Source of the DNA: Bacillota bacterium
GTDB taxonomy: Bacteria; Bacillota; Clostridia; Lachnospirales; Lachnospiraceae
NCBI GenBank assembly: GCA_023413555.1
Contig: JAEZPG010000053.1
Span: forward strand, 1 to 35,488
Direction of reading: 5' to 3'
DNA length: 35,488 nucleotides
This document shows positions 16,460-23,287 of the stretch, piece by piece. The position numbers were made by a program, and so were the translations under genes. Under the pieces are notes generated by a model. The model ran no database searches, was not told the origin of the DNA, and worked only from the letters and a program-made list of their open reading frames with translations. Numbering within the stretch: the first letter of the stretch is position 1; every line of letters starts with the position of its first letter.

Positions 16460-16499
16460 TCTTAATTTAGACCTATAATATAACAAAAACGACTTTCTA
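16437..16499. promoter_or_regulatory. Direct repeat flanking the divergent promoters (candidate AraC sites)
   Basis: AACGACTTTTTA (16437-16448) and AACGACTTTCTA (16488-16499) are the same 12-mer with one change, 51 bp apart, bracketing both -35 regions. AraC-type proteins bind direct repeats, so the pair is a fitting target for the adjacent regulator. Confidence 0.55.
16451..16479 (+). promoter_or_regulatory. Promoter for the AraC-type regulator
   Basis: TTGTAT (16451-16456), 17-bp spacer, TATAAT (16474-16479), predicted start near 16486, about 33 nt before the ATG. Confidence 0.7.
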
Positions 16500-16518
16500 T
16501 GTTATAAGGAGAAACGCC

Positions 16519-17418
16519 ATGAATTTATCACAGTGTTCATTGATTACAAATCATTCAAATAGAGAGCTACATCCTCATGGCACTTTAGAGTTTCCATGTG
16601 CTGGGTACATTTCCACGCATACAAATAGTCCCACAGATGCTATTCCTTGGCACTGGCATGAAGAATTAGAAATTATCTATCTGAAAAAAGGAACCTTAAA
16701 GTTACAGGTTCCATCTAACACCTATATATTAAACGAAGGTGATTGTGCGATAATTAACTCACATATTCCTCATTATATAGTTGCAGTTTGTTCCTGTGAA
16801 TTACATTCACTAGTATTTAATTCTTCTATTATTTCAGGAAATACTAGTTCTGCATATTATCAGAAGTATATGCAGCCGTTACTATCATGCGCCTCTTTTA
16901 CCTGCATAACTTTTGAGGCACAACATCCAGATATAGCACAATATTTCTGTAAAGCATTCGAAGCATTACGAACTGATTCTTTTGGCTATGAATTTACAAT
17001 ACGTGAAGAACTATCACACATTTGCCTATATCTTTATGATTATTTCTCAAACCAGCTATTCACAGCAAAACATACACAGAACATAGACAATATTCGTATC
17101 GAAAAAATGATAGACTTCATTCATAATCATTACGCAGAGAATATAACATTGGTGGATATTGCAGAAATAGCGGATATTGGAGTTCGAGAATGCCTGCGTT
17201 GTTTCAAAAGAACAATCGGGCAATCACCCATACAATATCTACTCAAATACAGATTAATGCAAGGAGCAAGTTTACTTTTGACCTTCCCCACTTTAAGTAT
17301 TTCAGAGATCGCAACGAACTGCGGATTTGATCATCCTAGCTATTTTTCTAAAACATTTAAGCGATATTACTTTTTCTCTCCAAAAGAATACAGATATTCG
17401 CATAATAACACTATCTAA
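16519..17418 (+). CDS. AraC family transcriptional regulator (cupin plus helix-turn-helix)
   Basis: 299 aa. The N-terminal cupin (about residues 40-115) contains HWHEELEIIYLKKGTLKLQV and DCAIINSHIPHYI, the usual effector-binding fold. The C-terminal AraC domain (about 197-295) has two helix-turn-helix units, the second with ISEIATNCGFDHPSYFSKTF and the closing SPKEYR. AAGGAG precedes the ATG. It is divergent from the MFS-PHP unit with overlapping promoters and shared direct repeats, so it most likely activates that unit in response to a small molecule. Confidence 0.95.
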   Translation: MNLSQCSLITNHSNRELHPHGTLEFPCAGYISTHTNSPTDAIPWHWHEELEIIYLKKGTLKLQVPSNTYILNEGDCAIINSHIPHYIVAVCSCELHSLVFNSSIISGNTSSAYYQKYMQPLLSCASFTCITFEAQHPDIAQYFCKAFEALRTDSFGYEFTIREELSHICLYLYDYFSNQLFTAKHTQNIDNIRIEKMIDFIHNHYAENITLVDIAEIADIGVRECLRCFKRTIGQSPIQYLLKYRLMQGASLLLTFPTLSISEIATNCGFDHPSYFSKTFKRYYFFSPKEYRYSHNNTI

Positions 17419-17449
17419 GTCATTTTTAAAATATTCTCTACCACACTAC

Positions 17450-17496
17450 AATAAATATAGACCTTCCATCCTCAATTAGCTTGAAAATGTAAGGTC
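17450..17496. terminator. Hairpin between convergent AraC and isochorismatase genes
   Basis: Perfect 16-bp arms at 17450-17465 and 17481-17496, starting AATAAATATAGACC, with a 15-nt loop. It lies between the 3' ends of two convergent genes, 31 bp from one and 8 bp from the other. The AT-rich stem ends give it terminator potential both ways, though neither side has a clean T-tract. Confidence 0.65.
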
Positions 17497-17504
17497 TATA
17501 TTTA

Positions 17505-18161
17505 TTATAACATACTCATTATCTCCTCTGCTGACATAACTCGTGCAAATGCAAATCGTAAAATATCGAGTTCTGCTTTCTGCATCTCACTATTATAGGT
17601 TGATGTTATATCTGAGCCGAAAATCACATAATAACCTCTTTCATATGCTTGTCGAGCAGTTGTCCCACAGCAACAATTGGTTAGTGTACCACAAATTATT
17701 ACGGTATCTTTTCCCATCTGTTTTAAAATTGTATCTAAAGGTGTATCGTAAAAAGCTCCATAGGATGGTTTATGTATCACTATTTCGTCAGGTTGTGGTG
17801 CTAACTCATGCCAAACTTCCCCTCTTGAGAACCAACTATCATCTGTAGCCAACTCCGGAAACCTGTTTGGCATAAAACGTCCACTAACGGGTCGATCCAT
17901 AAAGTTATGTGTGTTGCTAAAAACAGTATAAATCACAGGTATCTTTTTCTCTCGACAAAAATTTATTACTCTTTTCATTTTACTTACTTGTCTGGTTGCT
18001 TCAGGTATCCAAGAAGAGGTCCACTCTGGTTTTACGAACTCATCCTGCATATCAATTACAAGTAGGGCACATTTCTGTGGATCTATAGGAAATTGTGCTA
18101 TGCCATTATGATACGCATTAAGCGCATGTTTCATTATCTCTACTTCATTAAATTTCATCAT
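17505..18161 (-). CDS. Isochorismatase-family cysteine hydrolase
   Basis: 218 aa, cysteine hydrolase of the isochorismatase/nicotinamidase fold. Catalytic landmarks are Asp37 in LLVIDMQDEF, the Lys in VIHKPSYGAF and the Cys in GTLTNCCCGTTAR, an unusual run of three cysteines (163-165) of which the second aligns with the usual nucleophile. Members hydrolyse isochorismate, nicotinamide, ureidoacrylate or other amides. The substrate here is not clear. GAGG precedes the ATG by about 7 nt. It follows the CPBP protease gene by 27 bp and is probably co-transcribed with it. Confidence 0.9.
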   Translation of the reverse strand: MMKFNEVEIMKHALNAYHNGIAQFPIDPQKCALLVIDMQDEFVKPEWTSSWIPEATRQVSKMKRVINFCREKKIPVIYTVFSNTHNFMDRPVSGRFMPNRFPELATDDSWFSRGEVWHELAPQPDEIVIHKPSYGAFYDTPLDTILKQMGKDTVIICGTLTNCCCGTTARQAYERGYYVIFGSDITSTYNSEMQKAELDILRFAFARVMSAEEIMSML

Positions 18162-18188
18162 TGACTTCCTCTTTCATTAAACTTTATT

Positions 18189-18833
18189 CTATATTACCAT
18201 AATAAGCAAAATTCCACAAATGTTTGCTAATAAGTGGGAAATCCAGCATATGTAAATATTTTTAGTTTTATGAAATAATATGCAATATATAACACTATCA
18301 ATAAAAACCCATATGATATCGTATATAACTACAATAGGAGAACCTGTTGAAAAATGTCCTATAGCAAAAATCAAAGATGTCACTATAATTGCGACTGTAT
18401 TATTAAAACATATGCTTAATTTCCTTTGAAGAAAACCTCGGAAGCATATTTCCTCCGCTAATGCCAATACAAAAAGCTGTGGGATAAGTATAAACAACTT
18501 GTCAAAAGCTAGAACTGGCTGAGTTCGATCAATTACATGTGCAAAGTAATCAGGTACAATTAATTTTGATAAAAGAAGGGAGGTATATCCTGTACCAATA
18601 GGTAATAATATGAGCCACCAGTATTTAGTTAAATCCTTCTTCATCCTTTTAATTTTAAAGCCAATTTCCTCAAAAGATTGTTTTCTTACAATTTTTTCAA
18701 TCAAAATATACGGAATGATAAGTATATACAAACCTACTTGTATTGTGATTATTAATCCCCAAATAATAGCAGGTAATAATTCTTTTACCACCATTTCTTT
18801 ATCTCTGATGATTGATTTCTGTTCGGTATTCAT
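18189..18833 (-). CDS. CPBP family intramembrane glutamic protease
   Basis: 214 aa with about six to seven membrane helices. The active-site motifs are ALAEEICFRGFLQRK (EExxxR), IFAIGHFSTG (His) and WISHLLANI, characteristic of CAAX-protease/bacteriocin-processing (CPBP, Abi) proteins. In Gram-positives such proteins often confer self-immunity to bacteriocins or process peptides. I use the ATG at 18833 (MNTEQ), with GGAGG 8 nt upstream. An alternative start five codons earlier lies inside that site. It has its own promoter and a LytTR-like direct repeat upstream, and lies just downstream of the LytTR-DUF3021 pair, a context that fits peptide-responsive immunity. Confidence 0.9.
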   Translation of the reverse strand: MNTEQKSIIRDKEMVVKELLPAIIWGLIITIQVGLYILIIPYILIEKIVRKQSFEEIGFKIKRMKKDLTKYWWLILLPIGTGYTSLLLSKLIVPDYFAHVIDRTQPVLAFDKLFILIPQLFVLALAEEICFRGFLQRKLSICFNNTVAIIVTSLIFAIGHFSTGSPIVVIYDIIWVFIDSVIYCILFHKTKNIYICWISHLLANICGILLIMVI

Positions 18834-18864
18834 AATATATTCCTCCACTATGTAAGATAAATAA

Positions 18865-18893
18865 AGTCTAACTAGATATATTTATACTGTCAA
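18865..18893 (-). promoter_or_regulatory. Promoter for the CPBP-isochorismatase unit
   Basis: TTGACA (18893-18888), 17-bp spacer, TAGACT (18870-18865) on the minus strand, predicted start near 18858. Confidence 0.65.
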
Positions 18894-18904
18894 CTAGGAA
18901 GAGT

Positions 18905-18937
18905 GTAAGTTACATTATAGCATGGTAAGTTGCATTA
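18905..18937. promoter_or_regulatory. LytTR-like direct repeat upstream of the CPBP promoter
   Basis: GTAAGTTACATTA (18905-18917) and GTAAGTTGCATTA (18925-18937) differ at one base and have a 20-bp period, about two helical turns. This is the geometry at which LytTR dimers bind. The pair lies at roughly -47 to -79 from the predicted start, an activator position, and the LytTR gene is less than 500 bp upstream. Confidence 0.6.
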
Positions 18938-19363
18938 TTTACGGTTTTGTAATGCTCTTAATCCCGAATTTATTTGTCTAGAATCTTTTAATTGAAGAAG
19001 TTGACTTATTAAATTGACTACAAGGTACACGATAAGAATAGTCCCCATAAAAAGCATAATTTGAATAAAATCAAGATTTTTCCCAATTAAAATAGTAAAG
19101 CCTATGATGAGTATTTCCAATACTAACAAATGTAAAATTTTACGAATCATAGTCTGACGTAAGTTTAGCTCCTTCCGTGAGTATAGAATAATCGAAGGAA
19201 GTGTACCTAACGTCGCACCAATTAAAGGGGAATAGAATGCACTAAAACCGAACATCTCTTCTGCCTGAAACACTGGCCCTAAAATAGCGGTTGACACATT
19301 AAGGCAAGTGACAAGTATAAAAAATCTTATGGCACAAAGTCTTAAAAACGAACCAAAACTCAT
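18935..19363 (-). CDS. DUF3021 membrane protein, LytTR partner
   Basis: 142 aa with four predicted membrane helices: about 8-28, 37-58, 73-92 and 98-118. DUF3021 proteins are typically encoded directly after a LytTR-only regulator and are thought to hold or inhibit it at the membrane. The ATG overlaps the regulator stop by 4 bp (ATGA), so synthesis is coupled. No enzymatic motif is visible. The assignment rests on topology, size and context. Confidence 0.85.
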   Translation of the reverse strand: MSFGSFLRLCAIRFFILVTCLNVSTAILGPVFQAEEMFGFSAFYSPLIGATLGTLPSIILYSRKELNLRQTMIRKILHLLVLEILIIGFTILIGKNLDFIQIMLFMGTILIVYLVVNLISQLLQLKDSRQINSGLRALQNRK

Positions 19364-19806
19364 TGTTCTACACCTCCTAACAATTTTTTTAAGGCGGAAA
19401 CATAATGGCGTGAAATGATAATTTCTTCTCCGTTAAAAAGCTTTGCTGAGAACCTTCCATTAAAAATTGGATATACGCTGTCAACTTTCATTAAATTAAC
19501 CACCATTGATTTTGAACAACGAAAAAACCGCATGAATTTACTAGCTTCCTCAAATTCATACAGCTTAATTTGTAATCGATATGTATTTTGTTCGGTATAG
19601 GCAAATACTTGATTATCCACCGCTTCAACATAATAAATATCTGTTACAAATAACTCAACCATTCTTTCATCTTCATAACCAAATAAAGAATTGTCTGTTG
19701 ATTTTATAAAATTAATTATACTATTTACTTTGTCTGATATACTGTGACATTGTATAACCACTCGCTCAGACTGATCTTGTGTTATTTCTTGTACCGATAC
19801 CTTCAT
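19360..19806 (-). CDS. LytTR DNA-binding domain regulator
   Basis: 148 aa. The C-terminal part from about residue 45 is a LytTR domain: DIYYVEAVDNQVFAYTEQNT, then FRCSKSMVVNLMKVDSVYP and IIISRHYVSALKKLLG. The N-terminal 45 residues show no receiver domain, so this is a stand-alone LytTR protein controlled by its membrane partner DUF3021. The ribosome site is GAGGAG. The likely targets are its own operon and the CPBP-isochorismatase unit, where a LytTR-like repeat is present. Confidence 0.92.
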   Translation of the reverse strand: MKVSVQEITQDQSERVVIQCHSISDKVNSIINFIKSTDNSLFGYEDERMVELFVTDIYYVEAVDNQVFAYTEQNTYRLQIKLYEFEEASKFMRFFRCSKSMVVNLMKVDSVYPIFNGRFSAKLFNGEEIIISRHYVSALKKLLGGVEQ

Positions 19807-19848
19807 TTTCTCCTCAATTACTTCTATTTTTCTTTCGCCTTAAAATTA

Positions 19849-19889
19849 AAAATTTGCTTAGATTCCGTTCTGACATCTAAGCAAATTTT
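19849..19889 (-). terminator. Rho-independent terminator of the TetR-radical SAM operon
   Basis: Perfect 15-bp arms at 19849-19863 and 19875-19889 (starting AAAATTTGCTTAGAT) with an 11-nt loop. On the minus strand the stem ends in a T5 followed by AATTTT. It lies 30 bp after the radical SAM stop. Confidence 0.8.
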
Positions 19890-19913
19890 ACCACACATAT
19901 CCTTTAATTACAA
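19885..19913 (-). promoter_or_regulatory. Promoter for the LytTR-DUF3021 pair
   Basis: TTGTAA (19913-19908), 17-bp spacer ending in TG-N, and TAAAAT (19890-19885), an extended -10 type promoter. The -10 overlaps one arm of the upstream terminator. Confidence 0.5.
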
Positions 19914-19919
19914 ATTCTA

Positions 19920-21011
19920 TTATGTATTCAGTAGAGCTTCCACCTGTTCTTTTCTTTCAAATAGAACGCAACCACCACTATGCTCCTCCATTAGTACATT
20001 GCCCTCACGGAGACCTAAGAACAATTTCGACTGCAAAGCTTCTCTTAATGAACTATCTTTCACATTAATATCAGAATATGGCGAGAAAGGGCAGGGCTCC
20101 GCTCCACCATGAGAATTGATATGAAAAAATCCTCTTCCAGCCGCAAGACAACCTCCAGTCGATTTTTCATCTCCAGGAAAAGAGACAAACAACATCTTAT
20201 CATGGTATATCCTGATTTTTTCTAATTGTATTTTTAAATATTCTCGTTCCTGATTGCCTAGCGCCAAGTACGTTGCCTCTTCTGTAACAGGGACAAACTC
20301 AACATAGAATAACACTTTACAACCATTCTTATCTAACTTTTTAAGAAACACTTCCGATGTGACTTCTTTTATATTTTCTGTTGTTACAGTGATTGAGGCT
20401 CCAAAAATTATTCCATTATCCTTCATAAGTGCCATTGTTTTCATAACTCTTTGATAAACACCAACACCACGCCTATTGTCAGTAATCTCTTCTCGACCTT
20501 CTATGCTAACAATCGGCACAAGGTTCCTATGTTGATCTAGCTGTTTAATATATTCATTATCTATTAATGTTCCGTTTGTGAAAATCGGAAACAAAATCTC
20601 CGGAATATCTCCCGCAACTTTTATGACATCCTTCCGGATCATTGGTTCTCCGCCAGCTAAGAGTATAAAACCAATTCCAAGATCTCTTGCTTCTAAGAAT
20701 ACTTTCTTCCATTCCGCTTCTGTAAGTTGGCTGATAGGAGCACAATCACTGCACCCATGATTTGCCCTCGAATAACATCCAGAGCAATGGAGATTACAAC
20801 TGCTTGTGATACTGGCAATCAAGAATGGTGGAATATGTTCTCCTTTTTCTTCGGCCACAGCTCTCTTTTTATTTGCTACTCTCGAAGCAAGGGCATACTT
20901 TGCCATAAATATGCTTTCTGCGGGATTCTTTATCGTTGCCTTTACTGCATTCTTAATAAGATTCTCAACACCTTTTGTCAGGTATTTTTCCAAGTTAAAC
21001 TCAGTATTCAT
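19920..21011 (-). CDS. Radical SAM/SPASM-like protein paired with TetR
   Basis: 363 aa. The [4Fe-4S]-SAM motif is SSCNLHCSGCYS (CxxxCxxC). GGEPMIRKD is the SAM-binding GGE motif. The C-terminal part has further cysteines (GGCLAAG, AEPCPFSPYSDINVKD, SGGCVLFE), as in auxiliary-cluster (SPASM or twitch) domains. The region before the motif (about residues 1-65) is helical and Lys-rich. I use the ATG at 21011 (MNTEFNLEK) with AAGGA 5 nt upstream. It overlaps the TetR gene by 11 bp. Members are annotated from peptide maturases to haem-related enzymes. No precursor peptide is visible nearby, so the substrate is open. Confidence 0.88.
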   Translation of the reverse strand: MNTEFNLEKYLTKGVENLIKNAVKATIKNPAESIFMAKYALASRVANKKRAVAEEKGEHIPPFLIASITSSCNLHCSGCYSRANHGCSDCAPISQLTEAEWKKVFLEARDLGIGFILLAGGEPMIRKDVIKVAGDIPEILFPIFTNGTLIDNEYIKQLDQHRNLVPIVSIEGREEITDNRRGVGVYQRVMKTMALMKDNGIIFGASITVTTENIKEVTSEVFLKKLDKNGCKVLFYVEFVPVTEEATYLALGNQEREYLKIQLEKIRIYHDKMLFVSFPGDEKSTGGCLAAGRGFFHINSHGGAEPCPFSPYSDINVKDSSLREALQSKLFLGLREGNVLMEEHSGGCVLFERKEQVEALLNT

Positions 21012-21633
21012 AATCTTCCTTTCTATATACACGAACAAATTCTTCTATCTGACTATCAAGTATTGTCAATGCTTCATCCTTCTTATCCGAATGATCCATA
21101 TACATTGTAAGCAACAAAAAAATTGGTGCATAAAAACTAATTGCCACAGCCCTTGCATCTCCATTACATAATATCCCGGCCTTCATCATCGCTGCAATCA
21201 GACTTGTTTGATATGATATTGCATTATCCATGAATATCTGACGATACATGCCATAAATTTGCTCATTCTGATATTGCTCCATGTGAGCAATACGCCAGAA
21301 CTTGTATATATAAGGGTCTGTTAAATAAAATATAAATGCTTTTCTGATTAAATCTTTCAGTCCATCAAAATCCAATTTATGATAGAGATTGGAAGCTTCC
21401 GTATGTTGATCCTCATTTTGCGGTAAACCCAAAGTATCTGACAGGTTAGAAATATGTTCATTGATCAAAGTAACTATAGAGTCAAATATTTCCTGCTTAC
21501 TCTTATAGTGTTTATATAGAGAAGCATCTTTAATCCCTACTGCTTCTGCAATTTGCTTTACACTCGTTCCCTTATAGCCTTTTTCCGCAAATAGTGTTAA
21601 TGCTTCTTCAATAATTCTTTCTTTCGTATTCAT
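21001..21633 (-). CDS. TetR family transcriptional regulator
   Basis: 210 aa. The helix-turn-helix is KERIIEEALTLFAEKGYKGT followed by SVKQIAEAVGIKDASLYKHY, with an all-helical ligand domain after residue 60. AGGAGG precedes the ATG at 9 nt. Its promoter carries two matching 16-bp palindromes (21679-21724), so it autorepresses and controls the overlapping radical SAM gene. The ligand is unknown. Confidence 0.95.
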   Translation of the reverse strand: MNTKERIIEEALTLFAEKGYKGTSVKQIAEAVGIKDASLYKHYKSKQEIFDSIVTLINEHISNLSDTLGLPQNEDQHTEASNLYHKLDFDGLKDLIRKAFIFYLTDPYIYKFWRIAHMEQYQNEQIYGMYRQIFMDNAISYQTSLIAAMMKAGILCNGDARAVAISFYAPIFLLLTMYMDHSDKKDEALTILDSQIEEFVRVYRKEDYEY

Positions 21634-21678
21634 CCTAACTATCCTCCTTTTACGATTCGTGCATCAATTCATATAAAT

Positions 21679-21730
21679 GCTAGTGTTCACTAGCTATCTG
21701 CATTATAGGCTAGTAAGTACTAGCTGTCAA
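21679..21730 (-). promoter_or_regulatory. TetR promoter with two operators
   Basis: TTGACA (21730-21725), 17-bp spacer, TATAAT (21707-21702). The spacer holds the palindrome GCTAGTAAGTACTAGC (21709-21724), and a second, GCTAGTGTTCACTAGC (21679-21694), starts at the predicted +1. The two share GCTAGT-N4-ACTAGC. Confidence 0.85.
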
Positions 21731-21853
21731 GAATTTTTTCATTTATAGAAATATGTGAGATTATTTATCTAAATTTGAATACAAAAAAATAAGCTAAGTC
21801 TATGTAGAATTAGCAAAATTGATTTAGTATTATCCTTTTATTTTCTATGTATA

Positions 21854-22003
21854 TTAAAGTATTCCATTATTTATTCCATATCCTAACATTCTATCTTCTG
21901 AAAAATTAGTAGAAGCACTAATAATACCTCTTGATTCTATGTCAGAAATTACTTTTCATTGTTTCATAACCTTAGGTATGAAAAGATCGTAAATGGCTTT
22001 TTT
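21854..22003 (-). pseudogene. Decayed coding fragment, family not recognised
   Basis: Between the TetR promoter and arr, the minus strand reads a protein-like 50-codon stretch: IYDLFIPKVMKQ, an in-frame stop (21956-21958), then KVISDIESRGIISASTNF and EDRMLGYGINNGIL before the final stop. It has no start and no ribosome site. The amino-acid composition looks like a real protein, so I read it as a gene relic. I do not know the family. The rest of the 614-bp gap (21634-22247) holds only the TetR promoter and nothing else I can support. Confidence 0.35.
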
Positions 22004-22247
22004 TCAAAAATACAATAAATTATCCTGTATCCTCCTTTCATTAATAATAAAAAGGGCATTCGAGGATAAACTTTAAATTGAGCATTCTTACTCTCTGTCT
22101 CAGAAAGGAGATTCCCATGTAGTATTTGAAAAACAAAGAAAAATGAATCAGCTGAATTATATCCATATTCGACAATCTGTGCACTGTTTACTCGATAAAA
22201 TCAGAACAAAATGTTAATTCCAAATAGAAACTTATCTACCATTATAA

Positions 22248-22709
22248 TCACTCATTAATCGCCTCGATACCAAGCCGGCTTAGCTTCTCAAGGTTATCTA
22301 ACATATTCTGGAGCACCTCAGGAGCGTGGCCCTCCCAATCCAACACTTCGCCCACTACTCGTAGCGGTGACTTGGTACGGTAAGACCTTGTCGGATTCCC
22401 TGGAAATTTCTTATCAGTTAAATTAGGATCATTCTCAAAGGCACCTGTAGGCTCTACAATATAAATTCGACATGGCTCGTCACCTATCGCAAGCTCAGCT
22501 CCCCATATGGCTGCATCTAGTGTCGCGGTCAGATAAACGAAGTTAGCCTTCTTTCGCTCCCCATAATTTGAACTATAGCCTGGTTTCAACAAATCTCCGA
22601 CCTTCAAATCGACTTTTGTTCCGTGGTAGAAAGGTCCTAAATCCAGCGATTGATTCCTTAATTGTTCTAATTCAGTTTCCGTAGTTTGCTTTTTTAGATT
22701 GTTATACAT
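22248..22709 (-). CDS. arr: Rifamycin ADP-ribosyltransferase
   Basis: 153 aa, close to the family length of 140-150. Arr transfers ADP-ribose from NAD to the C23 hydroxyl of rifamycins and inactivates them. Diagnostic segments are GPFYHGTKVDLKVGDLL, FVYLTATLDAAIWGAELA, IYIVEPTGAFENDPNLTDKK and FPGNPTRSYRTKSPLRVVGE, and the end DWEGHAPEVLQNMLDNLE also matches. His29, Tyr59 and Asp94 lie in the segments that carry the conserved His-Tyr-Asp residues of the family. GAGG ribosome-site sequences precede the ATG. It is intact but surrounded by relics of other resistance genes, which suggests acquisition by transfer. I saw no clear promoter, only a hairpin upstream at 22749-22792. Confidence 0.93.
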   Translation of the reverse strand: MYNNLKKQTTETELEQLRNQSLDLGPFYHGTKVDLKVGDLLKPGYSSNYGERKKANFVYLTATLDAAIWGAELAIGDEPCRIYIVEPTGAFENDPNLTDKKFPGNPTRSYRTKSPLRVVGEVLDWEGHAPEVLQNMLDNLEKLSRLGIEAINE

Positions 22710-22748
22710 TTCCTCTTCACCTCATTCCACCATTGACGATTTAGCATG

Positions 22749-22792
22749 AATTCAGCTTTGTCATTAAATATCTTTTTTAATCAAGCTGAATT
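22749..22792. repeat. Inverted repeat in the arr leader
   Basis: AATTCAGCTT (22749-22758) and AAGCTGAATT (22783-22792) are perfect 10-bp arms with a 24-nt loop, 40 bp before the arr start. There is no T-tract. It could be a regulatory hairpin or a scar. Confidence 0.55.
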
Positions 22793-22814
22793 TCCTCCAT
22801 ATATGCTCTATGGT

Positions 22815-22972
22815 TTAACGTTTTTTTACTGTTGAATTAACGGCAATCATCACATAATCTCCAATATAATACCTGGTATAATGGTTACATTTTCCCAACC
22901 ACAGCCAAAGATATGAAAAGGATAGGTTGTAATTCGGACCATTCTGTGATTTGCACCATTCATAATATACAT
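22815..22972 (-). pseudogene. Relic of a xenobiotic acetyltransferase (Vat/CatB type)
   Basis: The minus strand reads MYIMNGANHRM, then TTYPFHIFGCGWEN, which is the signature of hexapeptide-repeat xenobiotic acetyltransferases (streptogramin A and chloramphenicol acetyltransferases of the Vat/CatB group). It continues VTIIPG, then a frame change, then YYIGDYVMIAVNSTVKKR, matching the family's later hexapeptide strand (IGDGAIIAANS type). About 25 residues between GWE and VTIMPG are missing and both ends are lost. A complete protein would be about 210 aa. It is thus inactive. Its 5' end is joined to the deformylase relic. Confidence 0.72.
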
Positions 22973-23112
22973 ACTCCGTCTAAGTGTTCTAATTCATGGC
23001 AAAAGCACTTAGACATTTCAATTTCACCTGTGACAATAATTTCTTTGTCATATTCTATTATTTGAGAGTTGACCAGCTTAAGAGTATATCCACAATAATC
23101 TATTACGATATG
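22960..23112 (-). pseudogene. def: Relic of peptide deformylase
   Basis: A 50-codon minus-strand fragment reads HIVIDYCGYTLKLVNSQIIE and ends with SKCFCHELEHLDGV. The latter contains HExxH followed by LDG, the metal-binding motif 3 of peptide deformylase. The N-terminal GxGLAAPQ motif and the EGCLS motif 2 are absent, and an in-frame stop (23113-23115) precedes it, so the gene is truncated and internally deleted. A functional copy must lie elsewhere, since deformylase is essential. Beyond it, 23116-23254 shows nothing I can support. Confidence 0.72.
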
Positions 23113-23254
23113 CTATCATAGTTATATCGAAGGTTCCTCCTTTCTATAAGGCTAAACTTACTAACAGTATAATTACTAGAAATTGTAAAGTCAACCTTAC
23201 ATCATATATATCTGAATTGAGAAAGCATATCTAAAAAGAGTTTTGGCTCCTCAC

Positions 23255-23271
23255 CACTAGATTATCTAGTG
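23255..23271 (-). terminator. Hairpin after the LysE-type gene
   Basis: CACTAGAT and ATCTAGTG arms around one base lie 16 bp after the LysE stop. On the minus strand a T5 appears about 20 nt later, too far for a classical terminator, so the function is uncertain. Confidence 0.35.
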
Positions 23272-23287
23272 ATGGAATCCTATTTTG

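Noticed and set aside
22077..22217. Plus-strand open stretch opposite the end of arr
   Set aside because: It reads SQKGDSHVVFEKQRKMNQLN and onward for 46 codons but has no start with a ribosome site and no family resemblance I can name. Chance cannot be excluded.
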